Shown: positions 49,363 through 58,820, numbered from the stretch's first letter. The stretch: DNA of 64,000 nt from Lachnospiraceae bacterium (GCA_021199655.1 JAJQHQ010000092.1:17638-81637), one strand, 5' to 3'. Numbers and translations are program-made. The notes: generated by a model from the letters alone, not told the origin.

Positions 49363-49749
49363 TCCTTTCCTTATCTTCTCAAATTATCATCCAAAGTTTC
49401 CCTCGAATAATTCATTTTGATCCATTGCAAGTTTGTATTCGCGCAACAAATATGAACGAAGACCGCGCTAAACGCGAAGCAATTCTCTATTACGCGGCTT
49501 TCCTTATCCACAAATCGAAGATTCAGTAAAAAACATATACTGTAGTATAAGCCTCGAATCGTCACAATTCAACAAATTTTGTATCTAAAATTCAAAATTT
49601 TCATTGATTATTTTTTCATCCGTCCTTACAGTTTACAGCTATAGGTTTTATCCTCGTCAGTTGATAAAATGATTTTTCTCAACAATACGACAGCCGCCTG
49701 TATTCCTCGCTCCCGTATGTATTTCTGTGACAGCCGTATTTATCCACTA
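49363..49749. other. Intergenic, no feature seen
   Basis: A/T-rich stretch of 387 bases with the upstream region of the methyltransferase gene. I see no gene, clear hairpin or RNA. Confidence 0.5.
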
Positions 49750-50067
49750 TTATTTCTTATAATGATTCATATTCCCGAACAGTCCCCAGTCGCTGTGTCC
49801 CGTCTTATGACCTTTCGCATCATAATGATCAATTTCACTGAACACCCCCGGATCACTTCTGCCCGTCTTATGTCCGTGGTTGTCATGGTGTGTCAATCCA
49901 CCGGTCAGATTCTGCGTGCTGTAGCCTACCTTATGCCCTTTGGCATCATAATTGTTCATGCTGCCAAACAGGCCCGGTCTGCTCTCGCCGATCTTCTTGC
50001 CCTTTGCATCGTAATGGTTGATCGTACCAAAAGCTCCTTCTCTGCTGTATCCTTCTTTTTTTCTCAT
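49750..50067 (-). CDS. Protein built of five 21-residue tandem repeats
   Basis: The 105-residue protein is almost wholly repeats of the pattern G-x-S-x-x-G-x-F-G-x-x-x-H-Y-D-A-K-G-H-K-x: 'GYSREGAFGTINHYDAKGKKI', 'GESRPGLFGSMNNYDAKGHKV', 'GYSTQNLTGGLTHHDNHGHKT', 'GRSDPGVFSEIDHYDAKGHKT' and the incomplete 'GHSDWGLFGNMNHYKK'. The 'YDAKGHKxGxS' unit resembles MORN or YD-type turns and may form a beta strand ladder. No signal peptide is present. I do not know a function. Confidence 0.75.
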   Translation of the reverse strand: MRKKEGYSREGAFGTINHYDAKGKKIGESRPGLFGSMNNYDAKGHKVGYSTQNLTGGLTHHDNHGHKTGRSDPGVFSEIDHYDAKGHKTGHSDWGLFGNMNHYKK

Positions 50068-50613
50068 AGTGATTCTCCTCTCGTTTTTTCATACCGGCAT
50101 CCGTTTTTTGCTCCGATTCTAATTACAGAACAAATAGTAATGGATTGCCATACATCCGATTTTATTCAACATCATTTTTACACGTATCAAAGTATTCACA
50201 CATCAGGCAGCATTTGCTGCAATGCCTGTCACCGTGCAGCGTTTTACGAATCCAAAACAAAAACCGCAACGGTACCACCTCCTCAGCTCTGACTCGTATT
50301 CATTTAAAGTTCATTTAAGGTTCTTCATGAATACAGTATAAGAAATTGCGAGTCCAAAAAACAGGCTTTGTAAAAGAACATACATTCTCTGTTCGCAGCT
50401 ACATTGTTTGCTTTTTATTCTCTCTAATTATTCCCGTTCTGTTTCTACTATCCTGTTTTCAGTTAAAATGGATAAACAACTCTACCCGCCGCACGCATCA
50501 GCGCCGTTCCGACCGGTGCCAGAATCAGTGTACAGCATGCAGGTGGCACCAGTCATTTCAGGATAAAGAAAAAGACCTTTGCCACAATCTACGTTGTCGC
50601 AAAAGTCTTGTTT
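50068..50613. other. Intergenic stretch
   Basis: Apart from the terminator at 50565-50607 I see nothing. The plus-strand ORF at 50346 has no ribosome binding site or recognisable sequence. Confidence 0.5.
50565..50607 (-). terminator. Intrinsic terminator of the J-domain gene
   Basis: Read on the minus strand, AAGACTTTTGCGACAAC pairs imperfectly with GTTGTGGCAAAGGTCTT-type sequence and a T-rich run follows. It directly follows the stop codon of the gene at 50614. Confidence 0.65.
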
Positions 50614-51579
50614 TTAATTCATCCCGTGCAGCAGGTTTCTGTATTTAGTCACGATTTCTTTAATCCTGCTGTTCATATCCGGATTTCTGTAACTATCGGC
50701 CGCCTTTTCCAGTCGGATCAGGAATTCGATTCCGGCTTTTGCATGACGGCTGTATCTCCCCTTACTCGCCTGCACGTTACGAACTGTCAGCTTAATCTGA
50801 GCAAGATGCGCACTCATAAACGGATACAGACAGTAATACAATTCATCCTCAGCAAGGGAAAGGTGCCCAAGAGTCTCTCCGTTTTTATTCGCAATCATCA
50901 GGCGTGAGTTCCGCAAAGATGCCGGATAAACTGTTTCCCCAACCTGCAGAGATGCTATCCTTTTGATCATTTCCAGATTCTGTTTTTCTCCGATATACGC
51001 CCGGAAACGATAGATACTTCTTCCTTTGCTGTCAACCATGTCCGGCCGCGCTATTTTGCTAAGGCACTCCGCTGGTTCCACAAATTGCATTGCCAAACAG
51101 TGAAACAGCTGTTCCTGACTGGAGAGCCTAAGAGAATCCGTGTTTGCCGGGACTCCGCACTCTGTTTCTATCGCGTCCAGCATATCACGCGCTTCATGAT
51201 AGATGCTCCGCAGGAACAGATGGAACTCCTCCTCATCCGGATTCCACATATATTTTCCCCGCGTCATTGTCCGGTACAGATCATCAGCGTCAATATCCAT
51301 ATGGTACGGTGCGTAAATATTCCGCTCCGCAAAGGCAGCTTCGTTGATCGTTGCTCTCCAAAGTGTTTCCGAAGCAGCCTTTTTCAGGAAGAATTCTTCG
51401 CTTTTAAGCAGTGAATACGCAGCGTTTATTTTCTGTGCAAGCTCCTGCTGCTTTTCTGAGGCGGAGCCTATTGCATCCGGATGATATTGCCCAATCAGTC
51501 TCCGGTATTTGATTTTTGCGGTTCGTCCATCATCCATATCCGTGATACCAAGGATATGTTTTGCCTGTTCAACGTCCAT
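50614..51579 (-). CDS. J-domain (DnaJ-like) protein
   Basis: Residues 1-60 are a J domain ('MDVEQAKHILGITDMDDGRTAKIKYRRLIGQYHPDAIGSASEKQQELAQKINAAYSLLK') with the HPD motif intact, so it can stimulate a DnaK ATPase. The remaining 260 residues, with 'NIYAPYHMDIDADDLYRTMTRGKYMWNPDEEEFHLFLRSIYHEARDML' and 'RYSRHAKAGIEFLIRLEKAADSYR', are not the Gly/Phe or zinc-finger parts of DnaJ. It is therefore a specialised co-chaperone, not DnaJ itself. No DnaK gene lies nearby. Confidence 0.85.
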   Translation of the reverse strand: MDVEQAKHILGITDMDDGRTAKIKYRRLIGQYHPDAIGSASEKQQELAQKINAAYSLLKSEEFFLKKAASETLWRATINEAAFAERNIYAPYHMDIDADDLYRTMTRGKYMWNPDEEEFHLFLRSIYHEARDMLDAIETECGVPANTDSLRLSSQEQLFHCLAMQFVEPAECLSKIARPDMVDSKGRSIYRFRAYIGEKQNLEMIKRIASLQVGETVYPASLRNSRLMIANKNGETLGHLSLAEDELYYCLYPFMSAHLAQIKLTVRNVQASKGRYSRHAKAGIEFLIRLEKAADSYRNPDMNSRIKEIVTKYRNLLHGMN

Positions 51580-51780
51580 TCGTTAGTTCCTGTTCCTCCG
51601 GTAGATTTTATCGTCTTGACAGATCACATAGCAATAGACAGGTCTGTTTTGAACACAGAACATCCACAATCTGTTTACGATTTTTCCACAATACAATCAA
51701 TTTTTCTTCACAGAGCTATAGTATTCTCTTTACCAGAAGCAAACAACAAGTGATTATAAAATCTTTCTTTTTCATACTCG

Positions 51781-51818
51781 CCGAGGTCACAGGACATGAC
51801 CTCGGCCCTCCTTTTTTC
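51781..51818 (+). terminator. Orphan plus-strand terminator
   Basis: CCGAGGTCA-CAGGACA-TGACCTCGG is a perfect 9-bp stem followed by a T run on the plus strand, although both neighbouring genes run on the minus strand. Confidence 0.6.
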
Positions 51819-51844
51819 AGCACATTTTGAATGACCAGTAGTCA

Positions 51845-52567
51845 TTATTTCAAAAGTTTACTCAACTGCTCCCCGGAAGCAAACGGATAGTTGCGACTTA
51901 AATGCTCATAAATCTTTTGTCGGCTCTCTTCCGGTTCGTCCTTATAATTTGCACTCACCATGTCATAGCCCCATAAATCTTCCGGCTTCGTATAAACGCA
52001 CACCGGCATTCCATATTCCCCGCCGCGCTTATTTACCTTGCGCCGAAAATCTTTGATCACCAGATAAGTCTGCATCTGCAGGTCAGTCAGGATTCCGTTG
52101 AAATTCTTCTCTCCGCCTTTGCCGAAACCTGCCTGTCTTTTCAGTTCCAGGCCAATATACTCGTCCTTTTCCTCAAAGCAGTCCATGATCTTTTTACTGC
52201 GGATATTCGCCAGCTCATCGTCCCATCTGGCGTCGAAATCATAACCGTCCCTGCGATAATTTGCAAACACCGGGAACCATTCCAGACTGATAAAGGCTGA
52301 CTTTTTCCCGAAAAACTTCCCATATGCCACTTCGTGGCTTCCGGCAATCAGTTCCCGCCATTCCCATGGGTCCTGCTCCGGATCACCCGTCCACCAAAAC
52401 AGATTTGATGTATGTTCTTCCACTGAAAATCCTTCGATTTCGTTTTTGAACAGGGGAAGAAATCCAATCTCATTGATCCAGCTGATCAGATCCCGCCAGC
52501 TGCGGATACGCATTGGGTCGTTCCAGTCCATTCCGTACATGATCCATTCTCCGTTTTCATTCGCCAT
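51845..52567 (-). CDS. AlkZ-related protein
   Basis: The 240-residue protein has 'DWNDPMRIRSWRDLISWINEIGFLPLFKNEIEGFSVEEHTSNLFWWTGDPEQDPWEWRELIAGSHEVAYGKFFGKKSAFISLEWFPVFANYRRDGYDFDARWDDELA' and 'QAGFGKGGEKNFNGILTDLQMQTYLVIKDFRRKVNKRGGEYGMPVCVYTKPEDLWGYD'. I know this family from Lachnospiraceae genomes under the name AlkZ-related. AlkZ proteins are winged-helix DNA glycosylases that open crosslinks, but whether this family has that activity is not established to my knowledge. No membrane segment is present. Confidence 0.7.
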   Translation of the reverse strand: MANENGEWIMYGMDWNDPMRIRSWRDLISWINEIGFLPLFKNEIEGFSVEEHTSNLFWWTGDPEQDPWEWRELIAGSHEVAYGKFFGKKSAFISLEWFPVFANYRRDGYDFDARWDDELANIRSKKIMDCFEEKDEYIGLELKRQAGFGKGGEKNFNGILTDLQMQTYLVIKDFRRKVNKRGGEYGMPVCVYTKPEDLWGYDMVSANYKDEPEESRQKIYEHLSRNYPFASGEQLSKLLK

Positions 52568-52619
52568 ACTATCCTGCTCTCTATCTCCCTATAATCCGGC
52601 AAAGAATAACTCTTGCTTG

Positions 52620-53158
52620 TCATCTGTCCTCTCTGCCAGTGTTTGATTCGTCTGTTTTCATCAGTCTCTCGATCCAGGCCATCAAAACGTCGACTACATA
52701 TTTCTGCTGCTCGTCCGTCAGTTCTGTCCCTTTTGGAATCCGATGCCATTTTTCCAGACAGCCTCTGCAGCAGCATCCGGTCGCGTGCTGCGCAATAAAG
52801 ACAAGATGACCCGACAGTGAGCCACGCCATTCCGAATCGCGCATTTGCGCGATGGCGTGGCCTTCGTCCATGATTTGCCGAGGCAAATCACGGACATGAA
52901 TCATCGGTGTCTGCTTTCCATCATTAACCGGTTCTGCAGGAGCCAGTCTCTTGCTGATAAAATCGCAGGCATGGGAACGGATTTTGTCCATGCCCTTGTC
53001 CCGCTGATACAGCATTGCCAGATCACTATCTAACATCACCTGCTGACCACGGACAACATAAATCAGACTACGTATATCGCTCTGCACCGGTTTGGCAACA
53101 GCAATCTCTGTTTTATCATTTGTAATAATTTCATTTTTTCTGCTGCCATTAATTTCCC
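52620..53158 (-). pseudogene. ORF6N start joined to a DUF4186 gene carrying a palindromic insert
   Basis: The first part ('TEIAVAKPVQSDIRSLIYVVRGQQVMLDSDLAMLYQ') is the start of an ORF6N/KilA-N-type element protein; its own ATG (53141 region, AGGAGGGG) is out of frame with it. It then joins 'KGMDKIRSHACDFISKRLAPAEPVNDGKQTPM', the DUF4186 family. Between 'GKQTPM' and 'GHLVFIAQHATGCCCRGCLEKWHRIPKGTELTDEQQKYVVDVLMAWIERL' lie 30 extra residues (IHVRDLPRQIMDEGHAIAQ...) encoded by a palindromic repeat. DUF4186 proteins normally run straight through this point. The N-terminal end is lost, so it is probably not functional, although the DUF4186 core is open. Confidence 0.75.
52819..52903. repeat. Double-hairpin palindromic repeat, copy A
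   Basis: The first hairpin pairs GCCACGCCAT (52821-52830) with ATGGCGTGGC (52852-52861), with an inner TCGCGCA/TGCGCGA pair. The second pairs TGATTTGC (52871-52878) with GCAAATCA (52883-52890). Copies B (53593) and C (63872) share the order GAGCC..CGCC..hairpin..GGCCTnCGTCC..hairpin..GGACA. It is inserted in frame in the DUF4186 coding region. Confidence 0.85.
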
Positions 53159-53304
53159 CTCCTAAATATTACTTCGGTGATTATTATAGTATAGCATAAA
53201 GTGCTAAATTACGACAGCATTAGTTCTTTTTCTGCTCTATTTTCTTCCATTTTTCCAATAGTCAGGATATCAGCATCCTCATCCGTCAGCGCTCACATAA
53301 AGGC

Positions 53305-53340
53305 ACTTCGAACTCGCTCAATTTTGAGCAAGTTCGAAGT
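53305..53340 (-). terminator. Long hairpin after the decayed membrane gene
   Basis: ACTTCGAACT-C-GCTCAA pairs with TTGAGC-A-AGTTCGAAGT over 16 bp with one mismatch and a 2-base loop. It lies just after the stop of the minus-strand gene remnant at 53358. The T run on the minus strand is weak. Confidence 0.55.
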
Positions 53341-53357
53341 CTCTTTGCTTATCCGCA

Positions 53358-53733
53358 TCAGGATTTAATAAGATTCCACAGAATGACTTTCAGCACCGCA
53401 ATTTTCTCGATCAACCACCTGGAGGCAAATGGGAGCACAAAGGCCACGAACCCTGTCGCCAACATCTTTGCTGCCTCCGGCCCGTGCCGATGTTCATCAG
53501 GAAGCCAAGAACCGCAGCCAGAAAACAGACACCGGAGAACATATAGAGAAACCCACCGATAAAGCTGGTCAGAAAAATGGCAAACCACTGTTTCCTGTCC
53601 GGCATTGCCCTTTACGCCGGACGCAGGCCGCGCCATCGCCCACAGGCGATTCTGCATGCGCGGCTCTCCACTACAGTCACAATCACCGCCATCGGCAGAA
53701 CCAGAAGCTTCAAAGATAGTTTTAACAGGGCCA
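53358..53733 (-). pseudogene. Small conjugative-element membrane protein, broken
   Basis: The start 'MALLKLSLKLLVLPMAVIVTVV', the middle 'QWFAIFLTSFIGGFLYMFSGVCFLAAVLGFLMNIGTG' and the end 'PEAAKMLATGFVAFVLPFASRWLIEKIAVLKVILWNLIKS' match a small membrane protein common in clostridial conjugative elements. Palindromic repeat copy B (78 bases, a multiple of three) is inserted between start and middle and brings an in-frame TAA. A later frameshift separates middle from end. Both break the gene. Confidence 0.7.
53593..53667. repeat. Double-hairpin palindromic repeat, copy B
   Basis: On the minus strand the sequence has GCCGCGC/GCGCGGC with inner ATCGCC/GGCGAT, then GCGTCC and the second hairpin GTCCGGC/GCCGGAC, ending GGACAGGAAA. 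It has the same architecture and shared blocks as copy A, in the opposite orientation. Confidence 0.8.
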
Positions 53734-53746
53734 TGACCTCGCCTCC

Positions 53747-54058
53747 TTACTTATCCGTTTTAAAGTATCTTTTGCCGTACCTCTCATAGACTTCCTGTGT
53801 AAGCATCATCCCCATAGAAAGTCCATAGTAAAAATGTTCTTCCTGTGCGTAGCTCTGGCTGTTATACATCGCGTCCCGGGTTTTTTCAAGCAGCTGTTTG
53901 TCCTCATCGCCCAGCCGGTCATATAGAGAATCGTACAGGATCTTCTTTTCTTTCTCTGCCTGCTTGTACCGTTCATCTTTACAATTGATTTCTTCTCTGG
54001 GATAGATACGCCCGTCATAAAGTAATTCCATGATCATTTTCTTCGTCTCCTTATTCAT
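53747..54058 (-). CDS. DUF6809-like small protein
   Basis: The 103-residue protein (MNKETKKMIMELLYDGRIYPREEINCKDERYKQAEKEKKILYDSLYDRLGDEDKQLLEKTRDAMYNSQSYAQEEHFYYGLSMGMMLTQEVY) is a helical small protein of the DUF6809 type. I know it as a recurrent passenger of clostridial conjugative and integrative elements. The function is unknown. A short 22-codon frame (MQMNISIQSRAEEIVLSEIVYE) ends at its start codon. Confidence 0.65.
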   Translation of the reverse strand: MNKETKKMIMELLYDGRIYPREEINCKDERYKQAEKEKKILYDSLYDRLGDEDKQLLEKTRDAMYNSQSYAQEEHFYYGLSMGMMLTQEVYERYGKRYFKTDK

Positions 54059-54303
54059 ATACGATCTCGGACAGAACGATTTCTTCTGCCCGGCTCTGGA
54101 TAGAAATATTCATCTGCATCACCCTCCTGTATATCACAGGCTGGAGAGGATGTTTTGTCATGTTTGTTGGATAAAAATTTTCTAAATTTTCTTAGAAGTG
54201 GTTGTAGTCTTATCATTATCGGTATGATACAATACCTGCAGTTCAGCATAATTTCCCAGAACCAGTAAATTACTGCAGCTACAGAAGGGATGGATGCTTG
54301 TGG

Positions 54304-54480
54304 CAACATGGAATCCATGGCATGGCTGCACGAAGACCGGTGCAGGATGTGCACATTGTTATGTCTACAGGCGGGATGCGGAATTTGGACGCGATGCTTC
54401 CGTAGTCCATAAGACCGCTTCTTTTGACCTGCCTCTGCGTAAAAACCGCCAGAAGGAGTACAAGCTGCAGCCGGAGTGGA
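54304..54480 (+). pseudogene. N-terminal remnant of a DUF5131-type protein
   Basis: 'ATWNPWHGCTKTGAGCAHCYVYRRDAEFGRDASVVHKTASFDLPLRKNRQKEYKLQPE' is the cysteine-rich start of the DUF5131 (phage Gp37-like) family. The rest, normally about 200 residues, is missing. Confidence 0.65.
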
Positions 54481-54555
54481 TTTTATCCCTCACAAATAAC
54501 CGCTGCTTCCGCGCTGTAATCATATACATCCATACATCTGGGGGAATGACATCAA

Positions 54556-55009
54556 ATGATGAGCAAAACACACATAACCATGGGATCGGAACCACTCTGC
54601 TTCTCTTACATCCGCACACGGCAACCAAACCATCCTCATGGGATTCCTGCTGATGTCCATCCTCTGTGTGGCCGGACGAATCAGCGGACACAGAAGTTTT
54701 TCCCATTCATTCCTGTTCTTCGTTCTTATGGGCGGAGCCGTTTACCAGATCTATCCGGCATTCCTGCCCGGATTCTGTATCGGATGCCTGTCACATCTGC
54801 TGCTGGACTGCCTGAATAAAAAACCGTTGCGTCTCCTGTATCCGGTAAAAAAGGGATTTTGCCTGAATCTGTGTTATGCAGATGGTGCGGCGAATAAGGT
54901 ATTGCTCTGGGTTGGGCTGTTGCTTTCGGCCTGCGGGGTTGCGTTGGTATGGCTGCAATACCGTAAAGTTGGCATTGAAGCTGTTCTCAATAAAATCCCA
55001 TTTAATTAA
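54556..55009 (+). pseudogene. Broken YdjM/DUF457-type membrane metal-dependent hydrolase
   Basis: The start 'MMSKTHITMGSEPLCFSYIRT' and the later frame 'HRSFSHSFLFFVLMGGAVYQIYPAFLPGFCIGCLSHLLLDCLNKKPLRLLYPVKKG...KVLLWVGLLLSACGVALVWLQYRKV' are two ends of the DUF457 family, with its HxxxH and HLLLD metal motifs. The middle is deleted and the two parts are in different frames. Confidence 0.65.
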
Positions 55010-55133
55010 AATTTCAGATTTTGGCCGTGTTGTACTTGAACTGGTTTGGTGTTAGTATAAGGCAATCGAAACCCCTAAAGCACTAATCTGCCAAATCATA
55101 ACTATGATGTGTATTCGGAAAGGAGGAACAGTC

Positions 55134-55268
55134 ATGGATATTAAAAAGTTCAAAAAAGAACACAGCACATTCATTGCAGTAGGTACAACTCTCCTTATCG
55201 TTGCAGCGGCAGCGATCGTATGGAAATATATCAAAAAGATTTGTAACACGATGAAAGAAGAGGAATGA
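55134..55268 (+). CDS. 44-residue single-helix membrane protein (not in ORF track)
   Basis: MDIKKFKKEHSTFIAVGTTLLIVAAAAIVWKYIKKICNTMKEEE starts with ATG after AAAGGAGGAACAGTC, one of the best ribosome binding sites in the window. It contains one membrane segment (about 13-31) between charged ends. A hairpin terminator follows its stop at once. It is complete, but I do not know its role. Confidence 0.65.
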   Translation: MDIKKFKKEHSTFIAVGTTLLIVAAAAIVWKYIKKICNTMKEEE

Positions 55269-55308
55269 CCTCATCTGCGGCGGTTAATCCGCCGCATTTT
55301 CTATGCTG
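55264..55308 (+). terminator. Terminator after the small membrane gene, repeat copy 1
   Basis: TGCGGCGG-TTAAT-CCGCCGCA is followed by TTTTC. The whole segment AATGACCTCATCTGCGGCGGTTAATCCGCCGCATTTTCTATG recurs with few changes at 58773. Confidence 0.75.
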
Positions 55309-55336
55309 CTATAGCCTGGATTTCTTCTCTTTATGT

Positions 55337-58300
55337 TCAAAGCCCGGCTATCCTTTCCTGTGCAACATCCGTCACGTCCGTCCGTGTAATTCCAACCCTC
55401 AGCAATGGTTCATTTATATAGAAGATCTGATATTTCTTCGTTCTGAGTTCGCCGTTTGTATCGTTCATTTTAAGAACAAAGCTGTAGATCCTCCGGATTC
55501 CCAGCTGTTTCCGGATATTGTCAAAGTCCATGCACTCCAGATACCTCCGGCTGGTCTCTTCGTCCATCAGACGGCAGGTTTTCTGACGGATCTCATCCTG
55601 AAATACTCCCGAATCCGGCAGAGTTGTGCCGTTTTCTGCCCTGCGGGAGAGCATCTGATATTTTCCTCTCACCATATCCACATCACAGATCAGGTCATAA
55701 TCCATCTTTGCTATGAAGTCGAACGTATAGTCCCGGATTTTCTGTTCTGTCACATCTTTTGTATAGAAAAACATCATGACATCCTGCGTGTCCGGGTTCA
55801 GGTATAACCGGAATTCCATATTGGCCCAGAACATACCATTGTTCTTTTTCCGCAAAAATTCAAATTGATACTCCTGCTTCCCGTTTTGGAAATTGTTTAA
55901 AAGATTTTTCCGTGATAACTCAGAAAGCAGCTTCTCCCGGTAAGACGGTTCAACAGCCGTATCCGCCAGTTTCGTGACCATCTGTTTAAAAGAATCGCCG
56001 TCATGTGAAATAGAAACATCCGCCGTGTGGAAATACCGTTCCACCCGGCCTCTGGTCACGTTAATCCGGCCCTGAATTTCAATGGAATTTTCGGAAAAAT
56101 ACGCCATCTCCCTGTCATATAATTCGCGTTCCATTTTCAGACGCTTTTTCTCATCTGTAATATCAATGCATACAGATACAAGGGCATCACGTCCATTTTC
56201 CGCCTTTACGAGACGTCCGATGTCCCGCACCCAGATGTAGCTTTTATTCTTCTTTCTGATACGGTACTCCAGAGAATACTGAAAATTCCCAAGAAGCTGT
56301 CTGTCGAGGTCTTCGAGTACAGCAGCCCTGTCATCTGGGTGGATACAGTTCGCCATTAGCCCGTCAACATTCGATATGAAATCTGTCTCACCATCGTATC
56401 CCAAGGCATCGAGCATCATTCCATTAATAAAGTAAACCGGAAGACCATCTTCCCAATAGCAGCCAAACATTCCGCCTGGCAGGCTGTCATTCAGCATCTG
56501 CTGCCGCAGATATTCTTTTCTTCCCAGTGCGTTATTGACGCGCATCAGGATACTCTCACTTCTGCAAGGCATCCCTTCAAAATCATCCGCACCCATTTTT
56601 AATGCTTCTGCTTCCGTTTCGGCATCTGCATTTCCCAACAGAATCACAGGCACGTTCCACAGTTTTTTCTCATTTTTCAGTGTATTCCAAAGGGCAGACT
56701 GGCTTCGCCCTGCGAGTTCTGTGTCAAGCAGAATAACCCGGATGCGGTTCCCAAATCTGCCCAACCCGGACAGAACTGCTTCTTCATCTGCCGCTTCCTT
56801 CACCTGAAACTGATTCTGAAATACTTCAAACATTTGAGTGCGGACAGACGGATCTTCATGGATCACAAAAAGGACTTCCTTGTTTTCCGTATCTATTTTC
56901 ACGGAAGCTTTTTCATCCCGCATATTCTGCATTTTATCTGACCGGTGGTACAGCAGTTTTTCAAAATCTTCGGGCGGCATGGGTTTTGCCATGTAATAAC
57001 CCTGCACATAATCGCATCCCATATCTTTGAGGCGTTCCATCTGTCTGCCTGTCTCTACGCCTTCCGCAACCACCTCCAGGTTCTGCCAGTGCGCCATCCC
57101 GATAATATACTTCAGGATTCCCTGTTTTTCTGGTCTGGACATCTCGCTGCGTACAAACTGCATGTCCAGCTTCAGGATATCCATCGGCACCTGATTGAGC
57201 ATATTTAAAGACGAATAGCCGTTGCCAAAATCATCCATCTCGATCACAAACCCCTTTTTACGGAGTTTCCTGATCGTTTTCACGATCTGTTCAGGGTGCT
57301 CCGTAAACATAGACTCCGTGATTTCCAGATGAAGACGACTGCGCGAAATACCATATTTATTGGTCAGCCTGACCAGTGTGTCACACAGATCCACTTTGTA
57401 GATATCCGCACGGGAAACATTGACAGAAATATTTAACGGCTCTGTTTGGGGAGTATCCCAGTCACGGAGCATCCTGCATACTTCCTCCCAGATATACAGA
57501 TCCAGCTTTGTTATAAACCCATTCCGCTCAAAAAGCGAAATGAACACCCCCGGCTGCTGTATTCCCCATTCCGGGTGGAACCAGCGTACCAGCGCCTCCG
57601 CATCATGCAAAGGCGCCCATCCATCCTGTATTTCGGCTGCAGCCAGACGTGAAACTGACCTTCTTCCAGAGCAGTTTCCATACATGCGGTGATCTCCTGT
57701 TCCCGCACCAGACGGTTTCGAAGCTCATCATTATAATAAGCGAAACATTTCCCATACTGTCCTTTGATGCTCCGCGCTGTCTCCAATGCCCAGTCACACA
57801 TCTGTTCAACAGGAATGTCCCGGCTTCCGATCACATAAACGCCCCATTTGATCACAATGTTTTTAGCAGCAGTAAGCTGGTTGACTGCGTCTGTAATTGG
57901 TTCGAACATTTCATCAGAATACGAGTCATAATGCTTTATCATGCAGACAAACCAATCCGCGGAAAAATGCGCGCATATGCCTCTTCCACTCATTGCCTTC
58001 TTCAGCATATCCGCAGTCGCACACAGAATCCGGTCACCCGTCTGCCGTCCATATATTTCATTTATCAGCTTAAAATTATCAAAATTTGAACAGACAATGT
58101 CATATTCTCCCTCAGAGTCATGCCACAGGATTTCCCTGGCGCACTGATAAAAATACTCTTTGCTGTGCAGCCCGGTCAGGCGGTCATACTGGTACTGATC
58201 CGGAAGCACCGCCAGTTCCTTCCTCTGTATAATATTTCCAATACGGCAAAGGATTGCCTGAGGATTGCAGGGCAACGTCACAAAGTCTACTGCCCCGTGT

Positions 58301-58581
58301 GTCAAAGCTGCCACCTCATTCCTGTCATCCTGTGCCGCTACAATGATTGGAATAGAAGCGAATGCCGGAACAGTCTGCAGGGTATCTATAAGAGCAAGTT
58401 CATCTTCTGCCTGTTCTTTAAGTAAAAGCAGAATCAGAGATATATCTTTATGAGAGTTCCTCAGAATACTCAATACTTCTGTTTTGTCTGCTACAGCCTG
58501 TATCTCATACTGTTTCTCCAAAACAGATGTCAGAAACTCCCGGTTGCTGCCATTTTCAGCCAAAAATACTATTTTGCTCAT
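55337..58581 (-). pseudogene. REC-GGDEF-EAL-REC-PAS signalling protein with a frameshift
   Basis: Two track ORFs are one gene of about 1080 codons. Residues 1-120 are a receiver-like domain, 130-290 a GGDEF domain, then an EAL domain, a second receiver-like domain and PAS-like domains. The frame breaks in the first part of the EAL domain near 57,600-57,640 ('LQPKYRMDGRL' then 'HDAEALVRW'), as if two bases were gained. The GGDEF signature is changed to 'SADWF', so no cyclase activity is expected. The EAL motifs (EALVRW, ETESMF-like, DDFGNGYSS, VVAEGVET, QGYYMAKPM) are intact, which would give c-di-GMP phosphodiesterase activity if the frame were whole. A sequencing error cannot be excluded. 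Confidence 0.8.
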
Positions 58582-58732
58582 ATCATTTACCCCCTTTGTA
58601 CTCCTTTGTTTATATCAGCTGTTTATAAATCATTTTATTCTTCCATCTTTTCCCTAATCCATTCCCTGCGTAATGAAAAATATTATAATACCATTTCAAA
58701 AGCATTACAACAGGCAACACTTATCCTACTCA

Positions 58733-58763
58733 AAAAAACGGTGCAGCTGTTTAAAGCTGCACC
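58733..58763 (-). terminator. Intrinsic terminator of the Hsp20 gene
   Basis: On the minus strand GGTGCAGCT-TTAAAC-AGCTGCACC is followed by GTTTTTTG. It lies 58 bases after the Hsp20 stop. Confidence 0.75.
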
Positions 58764-58772
58764 GCGGAGAAA

Positions 58773-58817
58773 AATGACCTCATTTGCAGCGGTTTATCCG
58801 CCGCATTTTCTATGTTG
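58773..58817. repeat. Repeat copy 2 of the 55264 terminator segment
   Basis: AATGACCTCATTTGCAGCGGTTTATCCGCCGCATTTTCTATG differs from the copy at 55264 at only a few positions. It has no small gene in front of it, so it looks like a copied gene end. Confidence 0.75.
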
Positions 58818-58820
58818 GTG

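Noticed and set aside
54055-54354. 99-residue minus-strand gene
   Set aside because: No start signal or recognisable sequence; it overlaps the DUF5131 remnant on the other strand.
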